From Setophaga petechia (lineage: Eukaryota > Chordata > Aves > Passeriformes > Parulidae), in the NCBI GenBank assembly GCA_024362935.1, contig JANCRA010000007.1:14912003-14976002 (forward strand): DNA of 64,000 nucleotides, read 5' to 3'. The position numbers were made by a program, and so were the translations under genes. The notes beneath the pieces were generated by a model. It did no database searches, was not told where the DNA came from, and was given only the letters and a program-made list of their open reading frames with translations. Shown here in pieces: positions 52,101 through 64,000 of the stretch; within the stretch, counting starts at the first letter, position 1, and every line of letters starts with the position of its first letter.

Positions 52101-54637
52101 TCTTGAATCAGAATCTATTCATACAAATATATTTCTAACAATATATGTGAAAATATTTTCATTGATTGCCATGCCATATTCTTCGATGAGAAACATAGTA
52201 ACTTTTCTTTTATTCTGTTGAAATAAACCAACAATTTTTAATGAGAACAATGAAATTTACAGTGTGATTAACTTAAATTAATCTCAAAAACATATTTAGG
52301 TCCAAATTTCACAACACTTTCAAGTCGTGCAACACTTTACAGATTATTTGAGAAGGTCTAGCAATACCCCCCTTATAAAAATTATACCAGACATCCCCCC
52401 AGCAGAGACTCAGAAGACATAATCCTCACAACATTGATGTCTTTTAAAAATACCTCTTCAGAAACATTGTGTTTGATGGTAGCATTCAGAGGAACTTTGT
52501 TCTGATCCAGTTATATTGTACAACCTTATTTTTAAAAAATGTCACCACCTAGATGTCATGCAACTAGACTGACACGCATAAATATTTTACACTGACTAAT
52601 AAAAGGTTGACATAAAAAGAATAAATATTGTGTGTGCTAGAACCAACCTCCACTTTAGACACAACTGAGTTTACATCTTTTAAATAGGACATGTCAGCAC
52701 TGTGTAATCTTGATGAATTCAGACAGACCACACACCTGTAATTGAGTTAACTGGGCAAGAAACATAACTGGTGCTCAGAACTTCAGCCAGAAATGCTGTA
52801 ATTTGGCAACAAGAAAATTACACTCAAAGAATAAAGTGCAGCAGAGATGTTTTGCCATTGTTGGTCTATCTCTTCATTCATTAGAAGTGCTAAAGTATAA
52901 ATATATTTGATAAAACCACTTGAATACCTAAATTTAATTTCTTCTTCTATAATTTTATACTTTCACATCCTTTTTTATTTTATTAGTCCAGGACAGAGAG
53001 CAAATGATTTTCATTACTGCAATAAATGAATTGGTAAGAATTTACAATTTTTAGTGCTACTGCTGCTTTGTGTGAAGAGTTATATTGTACACCTTCTCTC
53101 TAGGATCATTTCTAGGGTATGAAACTTAAACCTTGACAATGCTGCATCCATCTTTTGAGTATATATGGCACAAGTACAACACATTCTCAAGACGGATTTA
53201 GCACAAAAGGCTTTTCTTCATAATAAAAATATCTCAAATCATCAATTTCTCATACATTGCCTTCCAAGTACACACACACTTTAGACACTGTGTTTACTTT
53301 TTTTCCCTTTCACAAATTGTAATTCATCCATTCCATACAGCAAGTAAACCATTATATGTCCAGCTGCCCTGCATGTCCTCCTTTCCATTGGGACATTTTG
53401 CTGAAATAGAATTTGAGGACTTCCAGCACCTGACCAGAACCACAGGCAAGTTTCAGTAAATCCACAAATCTCAGAGACGCCTCCACAAAAGTAGAGAACC
53501 TGGTCTCTGCACACCCACTAAGTTAACTGATTTCCATAAGCATGAGTTCACTTCCTCAAGCACCACACAGAGCAGATACACATTTATTGCTTTTTGAGAA
53601 ATTTCAGACAAAAAGCAGAAAATCTTATTAAATATAAGGTTTGGTCTACTGCTGGCTGCTGTGATGTAACACAAGTCTAACCTGCACTGCAATTCCTCAA
53701 GAACATTATTTTGTGAAAACAAAACTGCTTCCTGGTCAATGATAAGTCAATACGCTTTGAAAAAAATAGATTAAACTAAACTGGAAAAGACATTCTTTAT
53801 GGAGTAAGAACACTCATAGCAAAACTAATAAAGAATATAACTATATAAATACAACTATTTAAGAAATGCATTTTGCTATTTTCTAAATAAATTTTGTCCA
53901 GCAGAGCACTAAATAAGCGTGAAGATGTTCTCATCTCAGTTTGTAAAAGACTCAAAATCTGTTTACATGTGTCTTAGTAATTTTTTTTAAATGAACCCAA
54001 CTATTTATTCTAATCAAACTTCTCAGACAAGAAAAATTAACTCATCTCATTTGCTCACAGCATCATGTGTAGCCTTCAATCTTATACATCATAACGAGTT
54101 TAGAAAACTAAATTACAAAACCAAGAGTTAAGGAGGACACACAGCTTTCAACTGCTCCAAAGAGCTGTTATATGGCTCTATTAATATTTTTAAGGTACTT
54201 TGGATTCATATACAAAAGCAGCCATACATACAAGGAATATTACCAATAGGGAATGTGAAAAAACAAAAGGTTCTTTCTTGAGGCCCTGCTTTGGCTTCAG
54301 CACTTGCTCTTGGTTTCATTCAGTCAGCCCCAATACTTGAGAAACTCTTTGGAACTCCTTGAGCTAAAGTAAGATAGAGAAAAGGGCATAGAAACAGAAC
54401 AGAACATGAGGCCACTGTTGAAAACAGGAAGGACTGGGGAAGGGTGAGATTGCTCTTGGAACTTCTGGCAAGAGACTACAAAAGGAAGAGTACTGGCATG
54501 AGAACACGGGGCACAAGCAACTCAACTCTTGGTATGAGGTGAAAAAATGGTCTAGAGAACACCCAGAGTGCTAAGAAAACGGAATAAAGTACAAAAGATC
54601 TCCTGGCACAGAGAAAAATGGTTCAACAGGTTTAAAA

Positions 54638-55027
54638 ATGAACAAATTACCAGGTGTGGACAGAAATATGTATAGAGCTGCCTGTATAATGAGCTTGGCC
54701 TACAGTGAAACCACCACAGCCCTAAGCACATACACACACAACAGACAGCTCAGCCCTAGAGTAATATCTGTGTTTTGGGGGTTTTTTAAACCTGTCAATA
54801 ATTACATTACATATCCTTTTGCAGTATTTTCTTTTACAACACAAACACATGAACATAAAAAAACCCTAGTTAGCAACCTGTTCAGTAGTGAGACAGAGCA
54901 TGAGACACTAGCAACAATGCTCTTTTTGAATTCCAAGTTGCAAATTATCAGTGCTATAGCAGGGAAAATCTCCCCAGACTCTTGTAGCTTCCTAAATGAG
55001 GAAAACCAACACTGGCTGGATAGATGA
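54638..55027 (+). other. Longest open frame of the window (129 codons), unrecognised
   Basis: The frame starts with ATG and ends at TGA. A minus-strand frame of 81 codons overlaps it. Its translation has no signal peptide, repeat, membrane segment or motif that I recognise, and codon choice looks like the surrounding AT-rich DNA. One frame of this size is not surprising in 64 kb read six ways. It is listed only because it is the maximum. Confidence 0.1.
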
Positions 55028-58000
55028 CATGCTTCTGAAGATTCCAAATAATCTTTCTTTATTTCTGGAAGAGTCTGTTAGTATTTATTTTTAATTTGCT
55101 TTTAAACTTCTGAGTGTGCTTTGTGAAGTATCAGAAAGAACATCAAGCCCTCAGAACCAACATTAGGATCTCAGAATCCTAGAAGCAAAGCACACAAATA
55201 GTGGGAGAAAAAGGGAGCAAATTTCTAATGCAAAGATCTGGATTCCAACTGGTAGCCCTGATTCTATATGCACACCCATGGGTTCAGACTTCTTTCTTTC
55301 ACAAAGAAAAAACAACAGGATCAAAGTCAAAGACTACTAAAGACAGAAGCTCTTTCTTTGTATTCAGATCCAAAACAAAACAGACAACATCAGAGAAGAT
55401 AAAAGGAAAACAACCCAAATAAGCAAGGCAAGGCAGGGTTACTCCTTCAAACTCCTGTTGGTTAAGACATGTAACTTGTAAAAGACCATTTTGCAACACA
55501 AACAGATGTGTTTCTCTTAATTCCCAAATAGTGACCAAGACAATCCAAGCCCTGTGAGTACAATTATCCACAGTATCAGTAAAGGCAAGGATGGAACTGC
55601 CTCACCCAAACCTGCTAAAATACATAGACAAGGGAGAATACCATGCCACACAAGTATCTGACTAACTTGTTTTGCATGACTAAACCACAATTTCTGTAAC
55701 AATTCCACTCTGCTCAAACTTTATATCATATTCTTCACCTTGGGAGGCTGTGTCTTATTTGCATTACAAACTCATAGCAAGTCACTGCAGCCCAGAAAGG
55801 GTCTTGCCACTACAGGCATCCAGCAGTCTGTGCTCACACACTGCTGAGCTGCCTTTTCTGGGGCAAAGATTACAGGCAACAGCTGCTCCTCCCTGAACTC
55901 TGCCAGCTGCAGCTGGACATCCCAACAGAACTCACAGGAGAGTCCCCCCATGCTCCAACACAAACCAGGCAGCCTAATCACCCATAGACAAATAAGACAC
56001 AGTGAATTCATGGGGTGTACAGCCCCAGCTTTCCCCAGGCCAGCCAAAACCAGCTCTCATAAACACATGAAAAGGGTAGCATGAAGCCAAATGATCTTTT
56101 AAGAGTGACTGTTCCATTACATTTTTCTGCTACTAAAGACACTAAACAGAAAACCAAGGCACCATTAAGGGCAAAGTATTTTTTAACTTGACACTGCCAT
56201 ATGGTTTTATGACAGACTTGCAGACCAAGCTGTGTTTATACTACTCATTTGCTTTTGTTAAATATCATATATTGGAAAAGTAAGTTAAAGATGAAGAGAT
56301 ATTCCTTACTTCTCCCATTGTAGAATGTAATTTGTAAGATGCATTCATAAATTTAGAAAACTTTTTAAAGATCTAATCTGGAAGCAAAAGCTACCTTTGA
56401 GTACATCAACCATCTAATGTTCTCTGCTCAAAGGTGACTTGTCAGAGACCAGCCAACAATCCTAAAGGTAAAAAACTGCTCCCTTCAGGATGCATCCTGT
56501 TGTTAAAATGTCATTGTTTGCATAATAAAGTACCTCATGTCTTTAACCTTTGGTGTAAATATTGTAAATGATATTTCTTTTTCTGATAATTAAACTTAGC
56601 ATGCAAAAGAGTGACAACTAGTTATAAAATCTCATTTGCACTTACCATCCATACTGCTTTTAGAATGAATGATAAGGCTTTTAACTATCTTCAGCTGAGA
56701 AATAGTGTTTATAATAGAAAACAGGTTTATACCTGGACATTTAATGAATCATTGAAATCACAGTTAGTTAGACTACTCACAGAAATAACCCCACTGAAGT
56801 CCAGGAGATCTGCTCTAAGAATTCTATAGCAACGCCAGCATGGGCTGCATAATTAGAGCCTCCATGACCCTTCCCAGTTACCTAGAGACTAAAAGCATAG
56901 CATTGCCCCTTCAGGGTCTCCACAGTTACTTCTTCAATCATTAAACAAATTAGGTCCAGGCCTGTTTGCAGGCATTGCCTATGCTAAGTTTGCTTGTGAT
57001 CTGCAGTCAATCAACTACAGATTTGTCATTATGTAACTATAATTTAACCTCTGGCACTTCCCTAACTGTTTGCCTTTGTCCAAGCACCACCACTTTGGGA
57101 GGACAGTGACTCTTTACCCTCAGACATATGCCTAGCTGCTACAATTGCCTTTTAGAAGGGCAACTACCCAAAATTCATTTTCAGGCTATCTTCAGAATTG
57201 TATTTCAAAGAAGGTTTGCCCCATACATGTCATACAGCATGTAATATACCTGTTATATGATCTGCAACACCCTTTACATGCAACTTTTAGGTAATTATGA
57301 AAGGTTTGCTGTAATTAAAAAGGGAAAACAAGGATTATTGACTTCAGACAAGCACATGAAATGCACTGCCATACATTGACTTTTCTCAGAACTCTATTAG
57401 AAAGTGCCATGACATAATTTCATTTTGTAATGTCCCATTTTTAAGCATCATCTCATACAAGTCTTTAAATGTGCTAATTGGAAATCCCCGCTATGTACAG
57501 AGAATTGCTTTCAAAATGCCAACAGTTCCTCTTTTATCAGAGTACTCAATAGCAGGAGAAAAATACTTTCCAAAATTCAAAGTATTTTGATCTGGTTCTG
57601 TCAAAACCCTATGTGTTCTCAGTTGGTAATCTCTCTTTAGTCAACATGTGACTATTTATGTTTAGGATGGTTTTCTAAATATCATCTTCAAGAGTCAGGA
57701 ATAGGAAAATAGTGAAAAAAAATACTATTGCTACTTTACCCTACTACCAACCAGGAACCTACTGTGAACCTGTAAATACATTTCAATCCAAATTTATAAC
57801 ATTTTAAAAACATCTAGTGACAAGGAGACAGCATATGGCTTCATTTCATTAAATACATATCCATTGAACACCAGGAACTTCTAGGTAGCAGGAAGGAATA
57901 TCATTATTTAGCAATTAGTTATTAATTAATGGGTAATAAAGAGTTGCTTCTTTTCTTTTTAAGAAAATATTCATGTCTCCCAGACTTGTTCCACAATATA

Positions 58001-59538
58001 TAGCTATGTCATACAAAGAATATTTTGGACTCAGTTCCCTATCAGCAGTCACAGGGATGGTGTAAGGGATTGATGGAGGTCACCACATACAAATCTCATA
58101 TGAAGTGTTTTAAAAAAGGTTTCTGACACCTTCCACCAGTGCCTACAGTATTTAAAAGATCAGTTAATTTGTTGAATTGTTGAGCCATTAGGTGTTCTGT
58201 TGGTGGCTTCTATTCCCATTTCTGCTTGGTACGCTCTCAGTGCCTAACAGCAAAATCAAGCAGCCTGGCAGCTCCTCCTCTTTTCCAACTGCTGTTACAG
58301 ACAGAGAGACTCATTTCTGCAGTGAAAGCACCAGACATCTGTAGAAGCAGTAGGCAGCAAAGTGATAGAGCCAGGAGCGTGCAAGTTGCCAGAGGCATAT
58401 GGACAACAAGTTGCCTGCAGCCTGAAGTGTGAGAATCAGCAGTATTTAATCAAGGAAATTTTAGAAGAAAGACTTAAAGCTGAAGTAGCTAACAGTTTTG
58501 CTCAGAACAAAACAGCAGATTGCTGACACGACAGGGTCTCTCTTGAGCATGCCGAAATGCAGCAAATGGAGCAGAAGACTGGCTAGTGTGTTGTTATATT
58601 CCACATTCCATGTAAAAGGTGGTACACTGTACACCTAAATATGCCGGGATGCTTGCCCTGATGGCAAGCCAAACCCACCACTGAGTTACTGCTGCTAGGC
58701 TAGGCCAGACATTACACAAAGAAAGTTCATAAAACCCTGGCCAACCCACTGGTCTTCCCCAGTCTCAGTAGCACATGGGCCTTAACAGAGTTGTAGTGAA
58801 ATCATACACAGCAGTAGGTATCCCCCACTGCAACCACAGCAATTATGAATCCATACAACATGAAAACTGTGACTCTGACTTTACTGATCTTAGAAAATGG
58901 TGAGGAAATCAAACATTTACAGTCATTTTGGGGGCTGCCAACATCAAATTTATGTCTCTCACTTTTGCCAAAGCAGCAACTCTCAGCCATACAAAGATTG
59001 AGTTTGTGTGCACGCTTAAATCCTTCATTCCCTACCCATTCCCCTGCATCTCAAAGTGGGTGCTAAATGGAGCAAGAATTATTGCTTCTTTCCACAGATG
59101 CACAAACAGGACCTACATCTCAAATTTACATAAATGTATGTATTTTCATTATTGGAAATAATACAAGGTTCCCAGATGGACCAAGTAAATCTAGTCTTGA
59201 ATAAAAATTTCTGTAACACAATGTGGTTCCAGAGGTCTTTCACAGAGCATACCTTAAACAGCACAGTTCACAAGAGTCCCCAGTATCTACAGCACAATAT
59301 TTTGCAAATAATGATGAAACTGAATGACCAATATGCTCTTGTACAACTTAAATGGCATAGAGAAACAATGAAAGGATGTACTCAGGATTAGATTTTATGA
59401 TACCATTTCTCACTTTTCCACTCCCCAGTTGTTCACAGTCTTGCCCCATGGTCAGTTTTATCTGTTAAAGCAATTGATGCTTCTTTTCTTTTTTTTCAAA
59501 ATCACGATCTAGCTGGATCAGTAAAACAAACTGGGTTG

Positions 59539-59551
59539 AAAAAAAAAAAAA
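59539..59551. repeat. A13 homopolymer
   Basis: Uninterrupted A run, simple repeat, about 220 bases before the CR1 fragment and not part of it. Confidence 0.85.
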
Positions 59552-59774
59552 GACATACCAAATCAAAACAACATAACTGCAACAAGGACTGGAGATGAGA
59601 ATGATACCTTAATCCAGCTTCATCACTGGTAAATGATGACTTTGGCTTACAAGCATTAAACTAACCACGAAGTGAATGTCATACCTGAAACCACTACTCC
59701 TCAGTTGTAGTTTTGGTGATGAAGATTGGCTCAGTGGAACTACAACAGGCTGTCCTCACAAGCAGACAGTACCA

Positions 59775-59985
59775 GCAGGTAGAGTGAAGCGAGCCTTTCC
59801 CTCTGATTAGCAGAGGTGAGGCCACATCTGCAGTGCTGGGAGACGTGGAGACACTGGAGCATGGCCAGTGAAGGGCCACGAAGATGATTAAGGAACCCAA
59901 GTGTCTTTCAGGTTAGAAGAGACACAGCTGGGACTGTTCAGCTTGGAGAAGGGAAGGATCAGAGGTATTTTATCAGGGAGGAAAA
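59775..59985 (+). mobile_element. CR1 LINE internal fragment, plus orientation
   Basis: 'gcagaggtgaggccacatct', 'gacgtggagacactggagca', 'agggccacgaagatgattaa' and 'ctgttcagcttggagaaggg' follow the order of the CR1 region just downstream of ORF2 and align with the matching part of the copy at 842-1580. Unlike that copy it lacks the 3' terminus, stopping near 59985. It is therefore truncated at both ends, or its 3' end was lost by deletion. The minus-strand 68-codon frame at 59694-59900 is a shadow. Confidence 0.85.
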
Positions 59986-62900
59986 AAAGCCAAACAAAAC
60001 CTGACAAAAAACTCCGCGCAGACAAACTCAGTCTGGAAATTTCAGTAGTTTTTGTGTTAGAAGGCTAGCTGGAAATGCACAATTCTCTTCATTTCTCTGC
60101 TGGCTACCTTCTCACATGGACAGTGAGAGGTACCTCACAGACTTAAGGAAAACACAAGGCACTCCTGACTGGTTACAGTTGTTCTGATAGATTAAATTTC
60201 CATATTATGATTTACCATCTACTTCAAAAATGGGAAAAATGGTGATTTCACAAACAATATTTTTACCACTGATGGAATACACTTGATTGTTCATACAACA
60301 TGATCAAAGCAAACTAATTAAGATAATTATTAATTCATTGGCTTCATTCCTTCCTTCCAACACTTTCAGAGTTCATTTACTCCACATGACATCAAGTGAG
60401 GCCACACTGTCACTGCTGCTTTACTCAGACGGACCTCTAAAGGTGGTAAAAATGCTAGTAAAAGTGGCTATAAGTTTCAAGTAGGGATGTCTGCTGTGCA
60501 AAACAAGAACAGAGTAAGATTTTGCTTGAGATAACAATTCCTGACATTTATCTCCCTTACTGTTTCCCATTTTAACGATGAACTTCAAATATTATCATAA
60601 AACTTGTTAAAGTGAATACAGTTACTAATTCTATAGTAAAAAATTACCACAAAACACATTTTCCTATTCATTAATAGTATTCCTTTAACTTTAGACCAAA
60701 TTAAAATGTAATATAAAATGTCACTTTATTTTATCAATATAGGTGTCAACAATATTAACCGGGTCTGATACTATGTATGAACGTTTTTTAAAATACTTTA
60801 TGAAAAGACCTGTAGCTGATCTAATTAGAGACTACAACAGTCCTTGAAAACTAAAGGAGAAAAAAAAAGGCAGGGAGGGTCAGGGTCTTAAAGCCATGAC
60901 TAACTTTATGGGCTGAATTGTGACAATAATGTGAACAACCTCAAGCAGTAATATCTTACTCTCCATTTAGGATCTGCTGATTTCAAGTGAAACCACTTGT
61001 GAAATTAGGTACTAGCAAATATTGAACTATTACAATTCAATCCTAATAATAATGCACTTTGGAATATTTCAAGAGGGAAAGACCACTCCAAAAACTGCAG
61101 ATTAACTGACTCTGAAAATAAAATAGCAAAATCTTGTTAATTCATCAGCCCACTTAGACAACTAAGTCCCTATATTTAATAAATTGGAGAATTTTATCCT
61201 TATATTTTTAGTTTCCAATATGATTCCCTTGTGCCAAAAACACAACCTTGAAATTGCTACAGTTTTTAAAATCTGAATGCTTTTTAAATATAGAAAAATT
61301 AGGCTTTTCCTCTTTATAAAAGACCATGCCTTCATCAAATGAATAATTTAAAACCCCCAAGTAATCATATATTCCATTAATCTTTCTGTTCAATACACAT
61401 ATTAGCAATGAGGCATTGTTGTGAAATCTTCAGTAGAGGTTTATTTCAAACAAACAAACCTGGTTTTATGCTTATTTTTATGAAATGTTACCTAGATGAA
61501 ACAGATCAATCTTTAAAATTAAACAGCAGGTTGTAAAAACTGCATTTACCATATTGTGAGCCTGCTTGGAATCATCACAAATACAGGTATATTAGATTTT
61601 TCAAGTATAGCAGATCAAAGTGCATTACATTAGTTCAAAGACACTGCTTTATTCCCCTTCCCATCTACAGTATACTATGTGAATTCTTGTCATTATATCA
61701 ATTTAATCCACTGCCATTTTTTAGGCTACTGTTTGTCTAACCGAATGAAGAACAGAGTAGTTGGCATTTAATGTGACTGCATCACTTTTTCCAACCCGCC
61801 TACTTTAAAGAAGAAGTTTGTTGAGTGCACACAATTCACTTTACAGATCATTTGAAATGCATAAACAATTCCAAATGCAGAAATAACAAAAACAATAATT
61901 TGTCATTTTGAAACGCTGAAACGCTTGGAGGAAGATTTGAATATAGTACACTCTTTTGTTTGTAAGCATGGTGATTTGCCAAGCTACACCTCACACTGCA
62001 CTAACCCTGGGGCATTCCAGTCACAAACACACTTTGATCTGCTGTGCTTTTGGATTCTCTCTCAGAGGGCTCTACCTTTCTTGACAATCCCAGAGGGAAA
62101 ACGCAGCCTTGCATTCTTTCCCTTCTACCACTCCAAAACGAGCACTCCATATGCTTGCTGCTAGTTCAGCCTTGCACTGTTTTTCCACAAGCTTGTTTGT
62201 ATAATAACGACAGCTGCAGGATCCTTAAGCTTTAAGTTGTGAATTGGATATATTAAAAAAAAAACAAAATAAAATAAAAAAACTCACAGATTGCATGAGA
62301 AATGAGAACTACAGAAACAGTATTACTTCTGCATGGTATTAGTACATACAGTGAAAACTAGAATGCAGCCACAGTTTTGTTTTGGTCTGCCTGGGTATCC
62401 TATTTTAAAGGAGACCAAATATAGTTCATATTTGCTTTATGATACAAACAGCCAAGAGACAAATTTCAATAGGTAAGAAAGAAGGTAAAAGTCATTGGAT
62501 AGAAACTGCCCATCAGACCTACATTTCAACTCATCTGTACTCAGATCTGGTAAGAATAGGTATTGCAAAGGTTTCAAAAGTGATATGAATCTATTCCAGA
62601 ATACATCTGTATGCTTTAAAAGTGATAGTTGGAGCAGTGTAAGGTGGCTTTAGTGCAAATATCTACTTTAATCTTGTGAAAAATACACTGACAACATGAG
62701 GAATCAAGCAGCAGCTTGATTTGGCACTATGTAATTTAGTATGAGTTCACGTGTTTAGAGAAAAGGAAAACAAAAGCAACAGCCCTTAGGTCTTTTGTCC
62801 ATACTTCTTTTCAGATTTGGTAATTGAATGTCTTTATCTTTGTGTTTTCAATAACTTTAGACATTTCCAGACACTCTGTTGACATATTTCATTCAAGTCT

Positions 62901-64000
62901 ATTATCATGATAAAAGTAATGAAAGTAAAAATCGAGGGGATGTAAAAGAATACATTAAACCAACACTATTTAAACTTCCTCACCTCACACCACTCCCCCT
63001 TATTTACTCACCTATTCCTGTACTATTGGGAAGGAGGAGAAAAGCAGGCCTGGAACTCATATCTGGATGGTTCCAGAGATGTCTTGTGATAGATTTCTTG
63101 CTGCAGTCACATACCAGCCTTCAACTGCCATCTTGCACAATGAATACCAGTGGAGAGGACAATAGTGACGAGGAAAGAAACACCAAGTATGCTGTTTTTC
63201 ATACTCACAGGAAAAGTCCTGAATAAGATGGTTCAGAGTCTCAAAATAATCATGAGAAAATGGTTAGTAATGACTAAAAAAGTACAAACAACTCTCTTCT
63301 GGAGAGAGTTTGGCTATTGATATATAAGGTCTCTTCCTGGTTCCACTAACCAACAATAAATAAAAGAGCAGACAAATAAAGCTCTGCTGTAGGTGCTTCA
63401 CAAAATTCCTACCACCAAAACACAGTAATCCAACAAACCAAACCAAAAAAACCACAACTAGATATACCCAAATTCTAAGGCAGCTCAAAATGTTGAGCCA
63501 TATTATTTGATACCATTTCTGGAAAAGAAATCTCTATTCTTAAGATTTCAATGTACTGTTACACTGAACACGTATTTGAATACACGTCTAGATTTTAAGC
63601 AAACCTGAACATATGCAAAGGGTTCACCACTCCATAGATGGCTGTTTCACATTCTCTCTCTGAAAATCTAACACTTAAGAGCAAACCAAAACATTTAATC
63701 TCATTAAATCAAAACAGCATTTATGAACATTCATGACCAACAACTGGATGTACATAAAGTGGTAACAATTTCACTTTCCAAAACCCAAGAGCAGCCACTT
63801 TGCTTCCTGACTCAGTGTGCAAAACACACAATTTGATTCTTTATTTAAAAGTAGTCATTTAAAACATACCAGTACTCCCATCTATAACAGCATTAGCAGC
63901 ATAACTTTACTAACATAGACATGAATTAATATGCTTAGTTTTTAATACTATCTAATGGAAGAGATGGAAAGCAGAAAAAAAAACCTCTCCAACAAAAATC
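59986..64000. other. AT-rich noncoding stretch to the window end
   Basis: No gene is supported. A 115-codon frame at 62879-63226 is unrecognised. The stretch contains an 8-base tandem 'gaaacgct' pair at 61910-61925 and an A-rich simple repeat at 62255-62281. The segment 61540-61930 is repeat-free with scattered CpG. The window ends in unique sequence. Confidence 0.6.
62255..62281. repeat. A-rich simple repeat
   Basis: Ten A residues are followed by CAAAAT/AAAAT units and another A run. Low complexity. Confidence 0.85.

Larger units (their letters stand above)
49171..59774. other. AT-rich noncoding stretch, about 10.6 kb
   Basis: No gene is supported. The longest frames are 129 codons (54638-55027, +) and 120 codons (51069-51431, -), both without recognisable domains or splice context. 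The segment 55770-56050 is moderately GC-rich and free of CpG, like the block at 39360. A direct repeat 'gataactgaa' occurs twice at 50541-50564, and an A13 run lies at 59539-59551. No transposon is recognised. Confidence 0.6.

Noticed and set aside
62879..63226. 115-codon plus-strand open frame ending in an acidic stretch
   Set aside because: No domain recognised and the composition changes along the frame. It is most likely a chance frame.

Overview
The window looks like nuclear DNA of a bird, or less likely another sauropsid. The evidence is four truncated, diverged CR1 LINE fragments with the usual avian 3' end, AT-rich DNA (about one third G+C in the lines I counted), few CpGs, and no SINE, LTR or bacterial features that I can recognise. 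I find no supportable protein-coding gene, rRNA, tRNA, CRISPR array or complete mobile element. The longest open frame is 129 codons (54638-55027). It and the other frames have no recognisable domain, and their number and size suit chance in AT-rich noncoding sequence. The window is therefore either intergenic desert or the inside of a very large intron. A surplus of long A runs over long T runs on the given strand hints weakly at an intron of a gene read from the minus strand.

Layout: CR1 fragments lie at 842-1580 (+), 3138-3563 (-), 21949-22045 (-) and 59775-59985 (+). Between them is unique, AT-rich sequence with simple repeats, homopolymers and short tandem duplications. Three small islands stand out from the background: a CpG-retaining segment at 12117-12570, a GC- and CpG-rich island at 15540-15880, and a second at 48940-49170. 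A fourth GC-rich block at 39360-39600 has no CpG at all. Several AT-rich, repeat-free stretches with many homeodomain-type TAAT cores and some retained CpGs (8880-9290, 20375-20605, 37950-38215) resemble conserved noncoding enhancers. That is inference without alignment.

Structural oddities are perfect or near-perfect hairpins at 20006-20059 (two mutually exclusive stems), 26968-27014, 31185-31206, 40896-40957 (the longest) and 45690-45716. There is also a duplicated forkhead-type palindrome at 10779-10815 and a putative G-quadruplex at 2806-2853. No gene system can be reconstructed here. Anything interesting is in regulation, DNA structure or mutation history, not in encoded proteins.
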